A stretch of DNA of 64,000 bases, taken from positions 1 through 64,000 of the forward strand of contig CAJUTC010000008.1 of assembly GCA_910589195.1 (NCBI GenBank), given 5' to 3'. This document shows positions 25,242 through 34,577 of the stretch, one piece after another. A program made the position numbers and the translations under genes. The stretch's first letter is position 1; each line of letters opens with the position of its first letter. The notes below the pieces were generated by a model, which was not told where the DNA came from, ran no database searches, and was given only the letters and a program-made list of their open reading frames with translations. The stretch comes from an uncultured Lachnospiraceae bacterium. Lineage in GTDB: Bacteria > Bacillota > Clostridia > Lachnospirales > Lachnospiraceae.

Positions 25242-26315
25242 ATGAAAAAAGGGAGAAAAATTCCGGCGCTGTTGTTAACGTTAAGCATGATACTATCAGC
25301 ATGTTCCGGCGGGGGCTCAGATTCGTCAGGCAAAGCAGATCACGCACCTGCGGAAAAAAAGCAGGAAGCCGCTTTGGCGGGGGAAACCATTAAAATTAAA
25401 ATTACAACCACACAGAATCCTAACCAGCAGATGGGAAAGGGTCTGGCAATACTGATTGAAAACCTGGAAAAAGAACTGGGCGATCGGGTGGAGGTTTCCG
25501 GTTATGATTCCGCCCAGCTTTACACTGGATCCGAAGAAATTACAGCCTGTGAACATGGCGATATCCAGATGTTTTTTGGGATCGGAGGCACCATGGAAAC
25601 CGTAAGCAAATCCGTTATGGCAGTTAAGCTTCCTTACCTGTTCCCGGATTCCGAAACCGCTTATCAAGTACTGGAGGATCCGGAAATTAATGAAATGGTT
25701 TATGGAAAATTGAAGGAATCCGGTCTTCTCCTTGTGGGTCTGTTTGGCTCCGGAAGTTCCCTGGTAGCCAATAATAAGCATGCCATTACAGGCCCTGATG
25801 ATTTCAAGGGGTTGAAAATGCGGGCTCCTGGAACGATGGAGGCCATGAACCTTGGACAGTTGGGCGCCTCTTCCATTACCACACCATCAGAAGAAACCTA
25901 TTCCTCAGTTCAGCAGGGGGTTATTGATGGTATGATTACGCCAACCAGTGTATTCTTGGCAAGAAATTTTAACGAGGTACAAGATTATGTCACGGATCCC
26001 GGATTGATGGCGCTTACGATTGGGTATCTGGTATGCAATGAAAAGTGGCTCACAAGCCTTCCTCAGGAAGATCAGGACAAGATATTAAAAGCAATTGATA
26101 CCACCATTACCCAGATGCGTTCTGATATCCAGAACGAAACAGAAGAAATCTTCGCAAAATGCGCGGAATTGGGATGCCAGGTGTATGCCATGACTCCTGA
26201 GGATGTGGCGGCAATGAAAGAAGCGCTGCTTCCGGTTTACGACGAGATGGCAAAGGAAATCGGCCCCGATGTAATTGAAGCGATGCAGGCAAAGGTGGAA
26301 GAGGTTACAAAATAA
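25242..26315 (+). CDS. TRAP transporter substrate-binding lipoprotein (DctP)
   Basis: A 357-residue lipoprotein. The signal peptide ends at the lipobox ILSAC (Cys21) and is followed by a Gly/Ser linker. The DctP fold is shown by DDFKGLKMRAPGTMEAMNLG, where the conserved arginine that clamps a ligand carboxylate sits (KMR), and QQGVIDGMITP. It captures an organic acid outside the membrane for the fused permease encoded next. The presence of the clamp arginine supports a carboxylated substrate. The start at 25242 has AAAGGAGAAGAAAC upstream. Confidence 0.93.
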   Translation: MKKGRKIPALLLTLSMILSACSGGGSDSSGKADHAPAEKKQEAALAGETIKIKITTTQNPNQQMGKGLAILIENLEKELGDRVEVSGYDSAQLYTGSEEITACEHGDIQMFFGIGGTMETVSKSVMAVKLPYLFPDSETAYQVLEDPEINEMVYGKLKESGLLLVGLFGSGSSLVANNKHAITGPDDFKGLKMRAPGTMEAMNLGQLGASSITTPSEETYSSVQQGVIDGMITPTSVFLARNFNEVQDYVTDPGLMALTIGYLVCNEKWLTSLPQEDQDKILKAIDTTITQMRSDIQNETEEIFAKCAELGCQVYAMTPEDVAAMKEALLPVYDEMAKEIGPDVIEAMQAKVEEVTK

Positions 26316-26354
26316 TGCTGTGAATGTATTCGTTAATGTATTGGAGGGAAATAA

Positions 26355-28214
26355 GTGAAAAATAAAGCTACAGTGGTAGTGTCAAAAGGCCTTACAGGTC
26401 TTGCGTGGCTGGAAGATAATATCAGTGCTGTTTTTCTGGGAAGTTCCATTTTACTGCTTTTCTATGAGGTATTAGCAAGGTATTTTTTTAACACAGCAGT
26501 ATACGTATCAACAGAATGGACGCCGGTTTTGGTAACTTGGTCCATGCTTATGGGAAACAGTATCCTGATTCGGGAACGGGGGCATATTAATATTTCCCTG
26601 TTTGAGGACAACTTAAAAAAGCCGGAAAATAAAAATTGGCTGAAATTGTATATTTCTGTCATCAACCTGATTTTTTGTGTAATCTTTTTGAATTCATCCA
26701 TTCATTTTGTATCTGGGGCAAAAGCATCGATGGTGCTTTCGGAATCTCTGCTCCATACCCCTATGTGGATTATTTTTAGTATGATGGTAATTGCGGGAGC
26801 GCTAATGTTAATAAACTCCTTTGTTAAATTCTGTGAGGACGTGAAAGAAGTTGGATCGAATCCAAGGTCTTTTAAAACAGCGATGCCGCTGATTCTTCTT
26901 GCGATTACCGGCGTGATTCTTGCGTTTGTCATGTTAAACCGCAGTCCTCTGATAATTATGGCGGTTATGATGTGCGGTTTTATGCTTCTTGGCGTTCCCA
27001 TTACCTTTGCGCTTGGCATGGCGACGATTGTAGCGATAATGCGCTTTGACATTATTGCTACAGCATCGTTAGCAAGTAAAATGTTTTACAGCATTAATAA
27101 ATACAGTCTTCTTGCCATTCCCTTTTTTGTGGTCAGCGGGAATATTATGGCTAAAAGCAGCATCGGAAAATACCTTCTTGAGTGGGCCAGCGCCCTGCTG
27201 CGCAGCATACAGGGAGGCCTGGCAATGGCGATTGTAGGAGCGGCCATTATTTTTGCGGCAGTATCCGGCGCTTCCGCAGCAGCGGCGGCAGCATTAGGAG
27301 TGATGGGCCTTCCGCTTCTGGCTGAAAAGGGATATCCAAAGTCCTTTGGAGCTGGTCTGATAGCGGCAGGCGGTACATTGGCCATTATAATCCCTCCAAG
27401 CTCAATTATGATTCTTTACGCGTGTACGGCAGAAGTTTCCACTACTGACATGTTTAAGGCCGGAATTGTTCCGGGAATTATTATCGCAATCGTGCTGGTG
27501 GCTTATATTTACGGGTACTGCAAGAAAAAGGGATACGGAAAGGCGGACGTAGGGAAGTTTTCTGTAAAGGAAGTACTGCATACCTCCAAAAAGGCCATAT
27601 GGGCGCTGCTGATGCCAGTGGCGATTCTGGGCGCGATATACAGCGGGATTTGTACCGCAACAGAAGCGGCGGCAGTATCGGTTATTTACGCAAGTATTGT
27701 GTGTCTGTTTATTTACAAGGATGTAAAAATCGGGGAGTTTAAAACGATTTTTTACGATGCTGTCCGTACCAGCGCATTTATTTTGGCCATTACCATGACA
27801 GCTACCCTGTTTGGATTTTTGATTACCATGGAAAAGCTTCCCCAGATGATCTTAAATATTGTTTTGGAAGCCCATATTAACCGGGTAGGCCTATTGATTG
27901 CGTTAAATTGCGTATTGTTCTTATTAGGCTTTTTTATGAGCCCAGGCGCGATTATTCTGATTGTCGTTCCCATGATTTTGCCAGTAACCAAGGCCATGGG
28001 AATTAATCCGATTCATTTAGGTATTATGCTTACGGTAAATCTGGAACTGGCGCTTTTAACGCCGCCAGTAGGGACAAACCTTTACGTGCTCAGCAAGATA
28101 TCCAAGCTGCCAGTGCCAGAGGTGATTAAGGGATTGATCCCATTTATCGCAATTCTATTTATTGCATTAATGTTCCTGACGTTTGTGCCGTGGTTAAGCT
28201 TGTGCTTACTATAA
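26355..28214 (+). CDS. TRAP transporter permease, DctQ-DctM fusion
   Basis: A 619-residue polytopic membrane protein. The first about 170 residues are a DctQ small subunit with four helices, joined directly to a DctM large subunit (about residues 180-619) that carries SGASAAAAAALG and IPPSSIMILYAC, typical of the family. TRAP systems use a sodium or proton gradient with the binding protein (25242). Q-M fusions are known, so this is a normal variant. GTG start at 26355 after GGAGGGAAATAA. It ends 10 bases before the flavin/Fe-S oxidoreductase gene. Confidence 0.92.
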   Translation: MKNKATVVVSKGLTGLAWLEDNISAVFLGSSILLLFYEVLARYFFNTAVYVSTEWTPVLVTWSMLMGNSILIRERGHINISLFEDNLKKPENKNWLKLYISVINLIFCVIFLNSSIHFVSGAKASMVLSESLLHTPMWIIFSMMVIAGALMLINSFVKFCEDVKEVGSNPRSFKTAMPLILLAITGVILAFVMLNRSPLIIMAVMMCGFMLLGVPITFALGMATIVAIMRFDIIATASLASKMFYSINKYSLLAIPFFVVSGNIMAKSSIGKYLLEWASALLRSIQGGLAMAIVGAAIIFAAVSGASAAAAAALGVMGLPLLAEKGYPKSFGAGLIAAGGTLAIIIPPSSIMILYACTAEVSTTDMFKAGIVPGIIIAIVLVAYIYGYCKKKGYGKADVGKFSVKEVLHTSKKAIWALLMPVAILGAIYSGICTATEAAAVSVIYASIVCLFIYKDVKIGEFKTIFYDAVRTSAFILAITMTATLFGFLITMEKLPQMILNIVLEAHINRVGLLIALNCVLFLLGFFMSPGAIILIVVPMILPVTKAMGINPIHLGIMLTVNLELALLTPPVGTNLYVLSKISKLPVPEVIKGLIPFIAILFIALMFLTFVPWLSLCLL

Positions 28215-28224
28215 GGAGGAAATT

Positions 28225-29397
28225 ATGGCAGATTTAAGCGTAAATTGCAATGGTTTACAGTTAAAAAATCCAATCGTTGTAGCCAGCAGCCCGCTGACAG
28301 CCAAATTCTCTCTTTTGCGGGAAGCTGAGGAGCAAGGGGCGGCAGGGGTAGCCATTAAGCATACAATGATGACCCAGCGGTTTGAGGCCAGGCCAAGATG
28401 GCACTATGATAGTAAAATCGGCGTAACAGTCAGCGGTGATCCAAGACTGAAACCAGAGGATGCCTGTGAGCTGATCCGAAAGGCCAGAGAATATACAGAT
28501 CTGTGCATTCTTGCCAATATGTCCGGAACTCCGGGAAACCTGGAAAGCTGGGGAGAGCTTGCCAGAAATCTTCAGCAGGCCGGCGCCCATGGAATTGAGC
28601 TGAATTTTAATTGCCCCAACCTTTTGTCAGCAGAAATAAAAACCGCAGTTCAAGGGGCTAATTTAGGAGCGGATCCGGAGGCTTGTGAGATTGTGGTCAG
28701 CCAGGTAAAGAAAGCAGTAACAATCCCAGTAATTGTAAAACTATCTACGGAAAGCGGCGTTGCAGTAACCGTTGCCAAAGCATGCCGCCAGGCGGGCGCC
28801 CACATTATCAATATCCATGCGGGCTATCGCTCCGCGCCGGGGATTGATATTTATCACGGTGGACGTTTCCTTTATCCCGGTTCTGAAAAAGGAAGCTTCG
28901 GAGGATGTACCGGCCCCTGGAGCCGCCGTTTCACACACCGTTTCCTGTCAGATATCCATGCGGCGGTTCCGGACGCGGGCCTTATGGGAGGAAGCGGAAT
29001 CCAGTCCTGGGAACACATCGCAGAAACCATTATGTTCGGAGCGCAAAGTGTGCAGATTTGTACATCAATCCTTGAACGTGGATTTGGTTTGATAAAAGAC
29101 TGCGTTCATGGTCTGGAACAGTTTATGGATCAGCAGAATTATAGTTCCATAGAAGATATGAGGGGGCTGGCGCTTCAGTATGTGGTAAAACCAGGGGAAA
29201 TGGTTTATAAAAATGTGACTGCCTCAGTTTCTGCAGACGAATGCAGCGGCTGTGGACGCTGCGTCCGGATCGGCCATTGCAGGGCAATTTCCGCAGATGA
29301 AAAGGGAAAAAGTCTTGTAAATCCTGAACTTTGTGTAGGCTGTGGATTTTGTATCGGGGTATGCCCTAAAAAATGTATCCGCATGATTGAACAATAG
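28225..29397 (+). CDS. PreA-like flavin and Fe-S oxidoreductase (dihydropyrimidine dehydrogenase family)
   Basis: A 390-residue protein: an FMN-binding TIM barrel like class 1B dihydroorotate dehydrogenase/PreA (NCNGLQLKNPIVVASSPLTA near the start, GIELNFNCPN near 130, VIVKLSTESG near 170, GSGIQSWEHIAE near 255) followed by two ferredoxin-type cysteine clusters (CSGCGRC and CVGCGFCIGVCPKKC, about 345-385). Such enzymes reduce or oxidise a C=C bond in a ring or acid, taking electrons from ferredoxin or a partner subunit. No PreT-like partner is adjacent. It is the only evident redox enzyme of the cluster. Confidence 0.85.
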   Translation: MADLSVNCNGLQLKNPIVVASSPLTAKFSLLREAEEQGAAGVAIKHTMMTQRFEARPRWHYDSKIGVTVSGDPRLKPEDACELIRKAREYTDLCILANMSGTPGNLESWGELARNLQQAGAHGIELNFNCPNLLSAEIKTAVQGANLGADPEACEIVVSQVKKAVTIPVIVKLSTESGVAVTVAKACRQAGAHIINIHAGYRSAPGIDIYHGGRFLYPGSEKGSFGGCTGPWSRRFTHRFLSDIHAAVPDAGLMGGSGIQSWEHIAETIMFGAQSVQICTSILERGFGLIKDCVHGLEQFMDQQNYSSIEDMRGLALQYVVKPGEMVYKNVTASVSADECSGCGRCVRIGHCRAISADEKGKSLVNPELCVGCGFCIGVCPKKCIRMIEQ

Positions 29398-29408
29398 GAG
29401 GAATTTGT

Positions 29409-30650
29409 ATGAATATAACCGAAAAGATCCTGGCAAAGGCCGCCGGGTTAGATCAGGCAGAGCCTGGGCAAATTATTGAAGTTAATGTAGACGCGGCATT
29501 TACGGTTGAAAAGCAGGGGCCATTGTTTTTTGATGAATTTCGTAAAATGGGTCTTACAATTTGGGATAAGGAAAAAGCAATTATCCTGGTAGACCATGGC
29601 ACGCCGCCCAGTAAGATAATGGATGCGAATCTGATTACGGATACTATCCAATTTGCCAAGGAATATGAGCTTCCCTTGTATAACTCTGAGGGGATCTGCC
29701 ATCAGATTATGCCAGAAAAAGGCTATATTCTTCCTGGCTTTGCCTATGTGGGAACGGATTCTCATACAACCACATACGGCGCTTTGGGGGCGTTTTCCAC
29801 AGGACTTGGCGCAACTGAGATGGCGTGGGTATTTAACAAGGGGAGCATTTGGATGAAAGTGCCAAGTTCGATTTTAATCCAGATCGACGGGGAGCTTCCA
29901 AAGCATGTATACGGCAAAGATGTTGCGCTTGCGGTTATGGCGTTATTAGGGCCGGATGGGGCAAGCTATAAGGCCATTGAGTACAGAGGCAGCAGTATCC
30001 GGCAGCTTAGTATGGATTCCCGTTTTTCCCTTTGCAATATGGCGGTAGAGGCCGGCGCGAAGAACGGGATTATAGAAGCAGATGAGAAGGCAATCGCTTA
30101 TGTTAAGGAGAGAAGCAACCGTGAATTTCAGGCGGTTCATTCGGATCCGGACGCAGTTTATGACAAGGTATATCATATCGATGGGGCAAAACTGGCGCCT
30201 ATGGTGGCAAAACCAGGGGGATCTCAGCATTCCGTTCCTGTAGATGAGGCAGAAGGAGTTCCCTTTACCAGAGCCCTTTTGGGTACTTGTACAAATGGAA
30301 GAATGGAAGATTTCCGCATTGCACGGGAGATTATTAAGGGCAAGAAGGTTTCTCCTGATGTCCGCCTTCAGGTCATTCCTGGTTCCAGGGCAATCTATAA
30401 ACAGTGTATTGAAGAAGGGATTGTTCAGGATTTCCTGGAAGCAGGTGCGATTTGGTGTAACCCACAGTGCGGGCCGTGTGCCGGAGGCCATTACGGCTTG
30501 CTGGGAAAAGGTGAAGTATGCTTAAGCACATCTAACCGGAATATGGTGGGAAGAATGGGGGATCCTACTTCAGAAGTATATCTGACTTCCCCGGCAGTGG
30601 TAGCGGCATCAGTAATAAGTGGCAGGATCACAGATCCTAGAAAGATTTGA
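29409..30650 (+). CDS. Aconitase/3-isopropylmalate dehydratase family large subunit, canonical Fe-S type
   Basis: A 413-residue hydro-lyase subunit. It retains all three cluster cysteines: GTCTNGRMEDF (near 295) and NPQCGPCAGG (near 352). The active-site segments DHGTPPS, GICHQIMPEKGYILPG and GTDSHTTTYGALG are intact. With its small subunit (30661) it should hydrate/dehydrate a carboxylic acid using a [4Fe-4S] cluster. The substrate is not isopropylmalate-specific by sequence: homoaconitate, dimethylmalate or another acid is equally possible. The 3' end reads into the small-subunit gene 10 bases later. Confidence 0.88.
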   Translation: MNITEKILAKAAGLDQAEPGQIIEVNVDAAFTVEKQGPLFFDEFRKMGLTIWDKEKAIILVDHGTPPSKIMDANLITDTIQFAKEYELPLYNSEGICHQIMPEKGYILPGFAYVGTDSHTTTYGALGAFSTGLGATEMAWVFNKGSIWMKVPSSILIQIDGELPKHVYGKDVALAVMALLGPDGASYKAIEYRGSSIRQLSMDSRFSLCNMAVEAGAKNGIIEADEKAIAYVKERSNREFQAVHSDPDAVYDKVYHIDGAKLAPMVAKPGGSQHSVPVDEAEGVPFTRALLGTCTNGRMEDFRIAREIIKGKKVSPDVRLQVIPGSRAIYKQCIEEGIVQDFLEAGAIWCNPQCGPCAGGHYGLLGKGEVCLSTSNRNMVGRMGDPTSEVYLTSPAVVAASVISGRITDPRKI

Positions 30651-30660
30651 GGTGGCGGAT

Positions 30661-31203
30661 ATGAAGATACATAACAAAGTATTTGGCGTTTACGGTTCTG
30701 ATGTAGCTGCAGAGCAGATCGCGTCTTCAAAATACGTTACAGCAGTAACGCCGGAAGGGTTAGCAAAAGCCTGTATGAAGGATATTGACGTAATGTTTCA
30801 TGAGAAGTTAAACAATGGGAAGATTATGGTGGCTGCCCAGAATTTCGGATGCAATTCCAGCCGTGAATGGGCTCCCAGAGCTCTTAAATTTTCTGGTGTT
30901 GAGCTTGTGATCGCAGACAGCTTTGCAAGGATCTTTTTCCGGAACGCAATTAATATCGGCTTTCCAATTATTGAATGTGAAGATATTTGCCAGTTCTGTG
31001 AGGAAGGAGATGAACTGGATGTGGATCTTTCCACAGGCCTTATCCAAAACCTGACCAGGAAAACGGAGAAAAAAGGAACGGTGCTTCCGGATTTTCTTTT
31101 GGATATTATGACCGTTGGAGGTCTTTTGGGGAAACTGAAAGCTGAAATAGAAGAAAAAAGCAGCGTCGCATACGCTGGCGAATCGGAGGGGAAACCAGAA
31201 TGA
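30661..31203 (+). CDS. Aconitase-family small subunit (LeuD-like), canonical partner
   Basis: A 180-residue small subunit with the catalytic loop GCNSSREWAP, matching the family GSSRE motif with its active-site serine and arginine, and ADSFARIFFRNA and GFPIIECEDI following. It has a slightly extended C-terminus (GGLLGKLKAEIEEKSS, then a tail). I chose the ATG at 30661, after GAGGTGGCGGAT, over the upstream extension to 30619 that overlaps the large subunit. It presumably forms the heterodimer with 29409-30650. Its stop overlaps the start of the next gene (ATGA). Confidence 0.88.
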   Translation: MKIHNKVFGVYGSDVAAEQIASSKYVTAVTPEGLAKACMKDIDVMFHEKLNNGKIMVAAQNFGCNSSREWAPRALKFSGVELVIADSFARIFFRNAINIGFPIIECEDICQFCEEGDELDVDLSTGLIQNLTRKTEKKGTVLPDFLLDIMTVGGLLGKLKAEIEEKSSVAYAGESEGKPE

Positions 31204-32294
31204 AGACTCAGAAAATAGAACTGCTTAAGGCCATTACATCCGAATCAGGCGCAGACGGATTTCTGGTATATAGCCCTCAGTGGCATAAGGAAAATTACCG
31301 TTTTCTCACAGAGAAGAATTTTATAGGGCCGTTTGGAGTGATTTTGTATCTGGCAAAAACAGATCAGGTTCATATCATCTATGGTTCCCAGTGGGATCAG
31401 CGCAAAAATGGACCTTTGCTAAACGGGGTGACGCTCCATGGCGAAAATCCATACCATGTAGTCAGCCAGCTTCTTAAAGATGGAACAGTGAAAGAATTAG
31501 CGCTGTCAGGAGGCAGGTATATCCCCTGGAGCCTGTCACAGGCGGTTCAGGAGGCCGGTGCGGACTGGATTTCGGCGGAAGGAAAGCTGGAAGCTGCAAG
31601 AATGCAGAAAACAGATGAGGAAATCGGTTATCTGAAGCAGGCAGTAGGCTTGGCCGATAAGGCCTGGAACGTATTTATGAAAGGCGTTGCTGATGGATTA
31701 AACGAGTATCAGATTGTGGCAAAAGTTGAACATTACATAAAACGTCATGGAGCAGAAGACTGCTTTATGCTGCTAGCTACCGGCGGAGATGAGGTGCGTG
31801 GCATGACTCCTCCTATGATGCGTGTTGCTAGTCCCGGCCAGATGGTACGTACTGAGATTACGCCTCAGGTAAACGGCTGGTGGGCTCAGATTTGCCGGAC
31901 TTGTGTTAAAGGAAAAGCCAATGAGAATCAGAAACGGGCCTTTGAGATTTTTCTGGAGGCGGAACAGGCAGGATTTGACCGGATACGTCCCGGGGTGAAT
32001 ATTAAAGATGTGGCAAAGGCGGAAAATGATGTATTCCGCAAGTATGGATATGGAGAATATTGTACAGAAAAGTATACAAGGGTGCGAGGCCATGGACATG
32101 GCCTGGATTTGGATGAGATGCCGCTGGTTCTGGAGTCTACGGATCTGGTATTGAAAGAGAATATGGTCGTTGTGATCCATCCCAACACCTTTAGCCCACT
32201 GTGCGGGTATATGGTTTTTGGGGATCCGGTATTAATTACAAAAAATGGATATGAGCTGCTTTCCGTTACGGAACGCAAATTGTTTGAGGTGTAG
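31200..32294 (+). CDS. Creatinase/M24-fold protein with degenerate metal site
   Basis: A 364-residue protein: an N-terminal creatinase-like domain, then a pita-bread fold (about 130-364). The usual M24 peptidase metal ligands D, D, H, E, E are largely gone: TEITPQVNGWWAQICRT replaces the DxG/DxTR segment, GHGHGLDLDEMP keeps the first histidine but not the HExP one, VVIHPN replaces xxEPG, and YMVFGD replaces RxED. Only the GHGxG histidine remains. Creatinase, a C-N hydrolase, works on this fold without metal. An amidinohydrolase-like role is plausible but unproven. Confidence 0.8.
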   Translation: MKTQKIELLKAITSESGADGFLVYSPQWHKENYRFLTEKNFIGPFGVILYLAKTDQVHIIYGSQWDQRKNGPLLNGVTLHGENPYHVVSQLLKDGTVKELALSGGRYIPWSLSQAVQEAGADWISAEGKLEAARMQKTDEEIGYLKQAVGLADKAWNVFMKGVADGLNEYQIVAKVEHYIKRHGAEDCFMLLATGGDEVRGMTPPMMRVASPGQMVRTEITPQVNGWWAQICRTCVKGKANENQKRAFEIFLEAEQAGFDRIRPGVNIKDVAKAENDVFRKYGYGEYCTEKYTRVRGHGHGLDLDEMPLVLESTDLVLKENMVVVIHPNTFSPLCGYMVFGDPVLITKNGYELLSVTERKLFEV

Positions 32295-32307
32295 AAGGAG
32301 GATACAT

Positions 32308-33318
32308 ATGAAACGTGGATATATGGATTGGGATAAGAATCTGCTGCCTCTGTCTGCCCTGGAACAGAGAAGACAGCTTCTTCTAAAAGAAGCGGGGAAA
32401 AATGGGATTTTGGCAGTTGTGGTCTATGGCGATGTATATTCAGCAGATGAATTGTCATATTATGTAAATTATGCGCCTTATTGGTGCAACAGCGTGGCTG
32501 TCATAACCAAAGATGAACTTTATATGGTTACTGGGCATAACAACAGGGTAAATCCCTGGATTCATACGCTGACCGGCATTGAGCAAGAGAAGCTTTTGGC
32601 TTCTGGTTTTAAGGTGCCGGATCGGACGGCTCTTTCACTTAAGGAACGGTTCCCAGAAGGTGGAAAAATCGGGTTGATTGGAAAATATGTGATGGATGCC
32701 CTTGCAAAAGCACTTATAGAACAAGGTTTTGAACCAGTTATGATGGGGGAATCAGCCAGATTTTTAGAAAAATCTGATGAATCTTACAGAAAAATCGCCG
32801 CAAACGCATACCAAATTCTTAAGAATGCATTTGCCTGGGGCAGGGAGCAATATGACCAGGGCGAAAATTCCCGTATCGTTACGGCGGAAATTGAGTACGA
32901 AGCAAGAAAAAATGGCGCTATGGATATTGTTCTGTACCTATCAGATAAAGGCAAAGCCTTTGGTCTTCCAATAGTACGGGAGGATGGAAACGGAAAATGG
33001 ACGGTCTGTGCTGTTATGCAGTATTTAGGGGTCTGGGTAAGCCTTACCGAAACATTCGGCGCGGATTTAACAGAAACAAAGAATCAGCTCCAACTGGCAG
33101 CGAAAGCTTTGGTTCCCGGACAAATTGCGATTGCTCCGAAAGAGGGTATGGAAACTTGCGTTTTCCAGGTATTATCAGACTCAGTTTCTGACTTGAACAG
33201 CAAGATCGAAATGGCAGCGAATGGCCAGGTGCTTTCTGTAGAGGTCTGGGACATGAACAAGGATATTTTCTGCAGTGATATGTACTGCGTTACAGAGAAA
33301 GGGGCAGTTGCTTTATGA
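32308..33318 (+). CDS. Second creatinase/M24-like protein, more degenerate
   Basis: A 336-residue protein resembling the preceding one. The N-terminal part (ILAVVVYGDVYSADELSYYV, WCNSVAVITKDELYMVTGHN) fits a creatinase N-domain; the C-terminal part is a shortened pita-bread fold without any of the five canonical ligands and without GHG. It may be the noncatalytic partner of the 31200 product in a heterodimer, as M24 proteins often dimerise, or a sugar/acid-binding form. ATG at 32308 follows AAGGAGGATACAT; its end overlaps the next gene (ATGA). Confidence 0.6.
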   Translation: MKRGYMDWDKNLLPLSALEQRRQLLLKEAGKNGILAVVVYGDVYSADELSYYVNYAPYWCNSVAVITKDELYMVTGHNNRVNPWIHTLTGIEQEKLLASGFKVPDRTALSLKERFPEGGKIGLIGKYVMDALAKALIEQGFEPVMMGESARFLEKSDESYRKIAANAYQILKNAFAWGREQYDQGENSRIVTAEIEYEARKNGAMDIVLYLSDKGKAFGLPIVREDGNGKWTVCAVMQYLGVWVSLTETFGADLTETKNQLQLAAKALVPGQIAIAPKEGMETCVFQVLSDSVSDLNSKIEMAANGQVLSVEVWDMNKDIFCSDMYCVTEKGAVAL

Positions 33319-34577
33319 ACATGATAGAAAAAATTCTGGCCAGGGCCAGCAAAAAAAAAGAAGTAAAGCCAGGGGATGTGGTAGTAGCCAATGTAGATAC
33401 ATTGCTGCTCCATGATTTGAGCGGCTACATTACTGCCAATGTATTTGAAAACGAGGTAAAAAAGGATTTGCGTTATCCAAATCGTGTGGCTATGGTGTTT
33501 GATCATCATTTTTCACCGCCTACCCAGCAGAGGGCAGAAGTGCTTGAACGTAACCGGGAATTTGCTAGAAAATACAATATTAACCTGTATGACTGCGGTT
33601 CCGGCAATATCCATAACGTGGGAGTTCGCGGTGGTTTTGTCCGTCCGGGAACAATCGTAGTAGGTTCTGATAGCCATACTCCGGTTCACGGAACCATGGG
33701 CTGTTTCGCAACAGGGCTTGGAAATAATTCCAATGCGGCAACCGTGATGGCTTACGGAAAAGCATGGTTTATGGTTCCAAAAACCATTAAGATTGAGCTG
33801 ACAGGCCACACAAAACCTGGAGTTACGCCTAGGGATGTGGCGCTGTGGCTTACCGGGCAGATCGGCGAAGGAGGAGCTGTGTACCGTGCCCTTCATTTTA
33901 CCGGGCCATTTATAAAAGAACTGGATGTATGGGACAGGTGGCTGTTCCCGCTGATTACCATTGATGTGGGTGGAAAATGCGGATTTATTGATCCAGATGA
34001 GAAAACCATTGAATTTATAAAACGCTATACGGATGAACCGTTTGAAGTGTTCACCTCAGATCCGGACTGCGAATACGAGAACATACTACGCTTTGATATC
34101 AGCGATTTAGAGCCTCAAGTTGCGGCGTCACCTACTCTGGGCAATGTAAAGCCGGCAGAAGGATTTGCGGGGAAACCCATCCAGTGGGCAGAGCTAGGCG
34201 GGCACGGCGGCGGAAGGCTGGAAGATTTTAGACAGGCCGCTAGGATTTTAAAAGGCCGCAAGTTGGCTCCTGGTGTTAAATTTAACGCGGTTCCCAGCAG
34301 CAGGGAAACCTTTGAAATGTGCCTGAAAGAAGGGATTGTAGAAATGTTCCACCAGGCAGGCGCCTCCTGGTTCCCTGCCAGCACCGGATCCAACCAGGCG
34401 ATTAATATGGGCGCCATGTCAAAGAATGAGGCTATGATTTCCACACATGCCCGAAACTTTCCGGGAAGAAACGGAAGCCCGGAAGCAATTATGTATTTGA
34501 GTTCGGCGTATACGGTAGCGGCTTCCGCAGTCAAGGGGTGTGTGGCGGATCCAAGAGAATTTATGGAGGTATCATAG
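33315..34577 (+). CDS. Aconitase-family large subunit lacking all three Fe-S cysteines
   Basis: A 420-residue relative of the 29409 product. The fold motifs FDHHFSPP, GSGNIHNVGVRGG and GSDSHTPVHGTMGCFATGLG are kept, so the DH, H and DSH active-site residues are present. But the segment that should carry the first cluster cysteine is ELGGHGGGRLEDF (cysteine gone), and the CxxC segment is WFPASTGSNQAINMG (both gone). The usual glutamate after GxxH is an arginine (VRGG). The enzyme therefore cannot hold a standard [4Fe-4S] cluster. Two small-subunit genes follow directly. Its start overlaps the preceding gene. Confidence 0.85.
   Translation: MNMIEKILARASKKKEVKPGDVVVANVDTLLLHDLSGYITANVFENEVKKDLRYPNRVAMVFDHHFSPPTQQRAEVLERNREFARKYNINLYDCGSGNIHNVGVRGGFVRPGTIVVGSDSHTPVHGTMGCFATGLGNNSNAATVMAYGKAWFMVPKTIKIELTGHTKPGVTPRDVALWLTGQIGEGGAVYRALHFTGPFIKELDVWDRWLFPLITIDVGGKCGFIDPDEKTIEFIKRYTDEPFEVFTSDPDCEYENILRFDISDLEPQVAASPTLGNVKPAEGFAGKPIQWAELGGHGGGRLEDFRQAARILKGRKLAPGVKFNAVPSSRETFEMCLKEGIVEMFHQAGASWFPASTGSNQAINMGAMSKNEAMISTHARNFPGRNGSPEAIMYLSSAYTVAASAVKGCVADPREFMEVS

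Noticed and set aside
26385..26400. GTGTCAAAAGG match to the family A repeat
   Set aside because: It lies inside the TRAP permease coding sequence (VVSKGLTG) and has no flanking similarity; coincidence.
29409..31203. Assignment of the canonical pair as leuC/leuD of leucine synthesis
   Set aside because: No leuA or leuB nearby and the genes sit in a transporter-led operon, so a catabolic substrate is more likely; the family call alone is supported.
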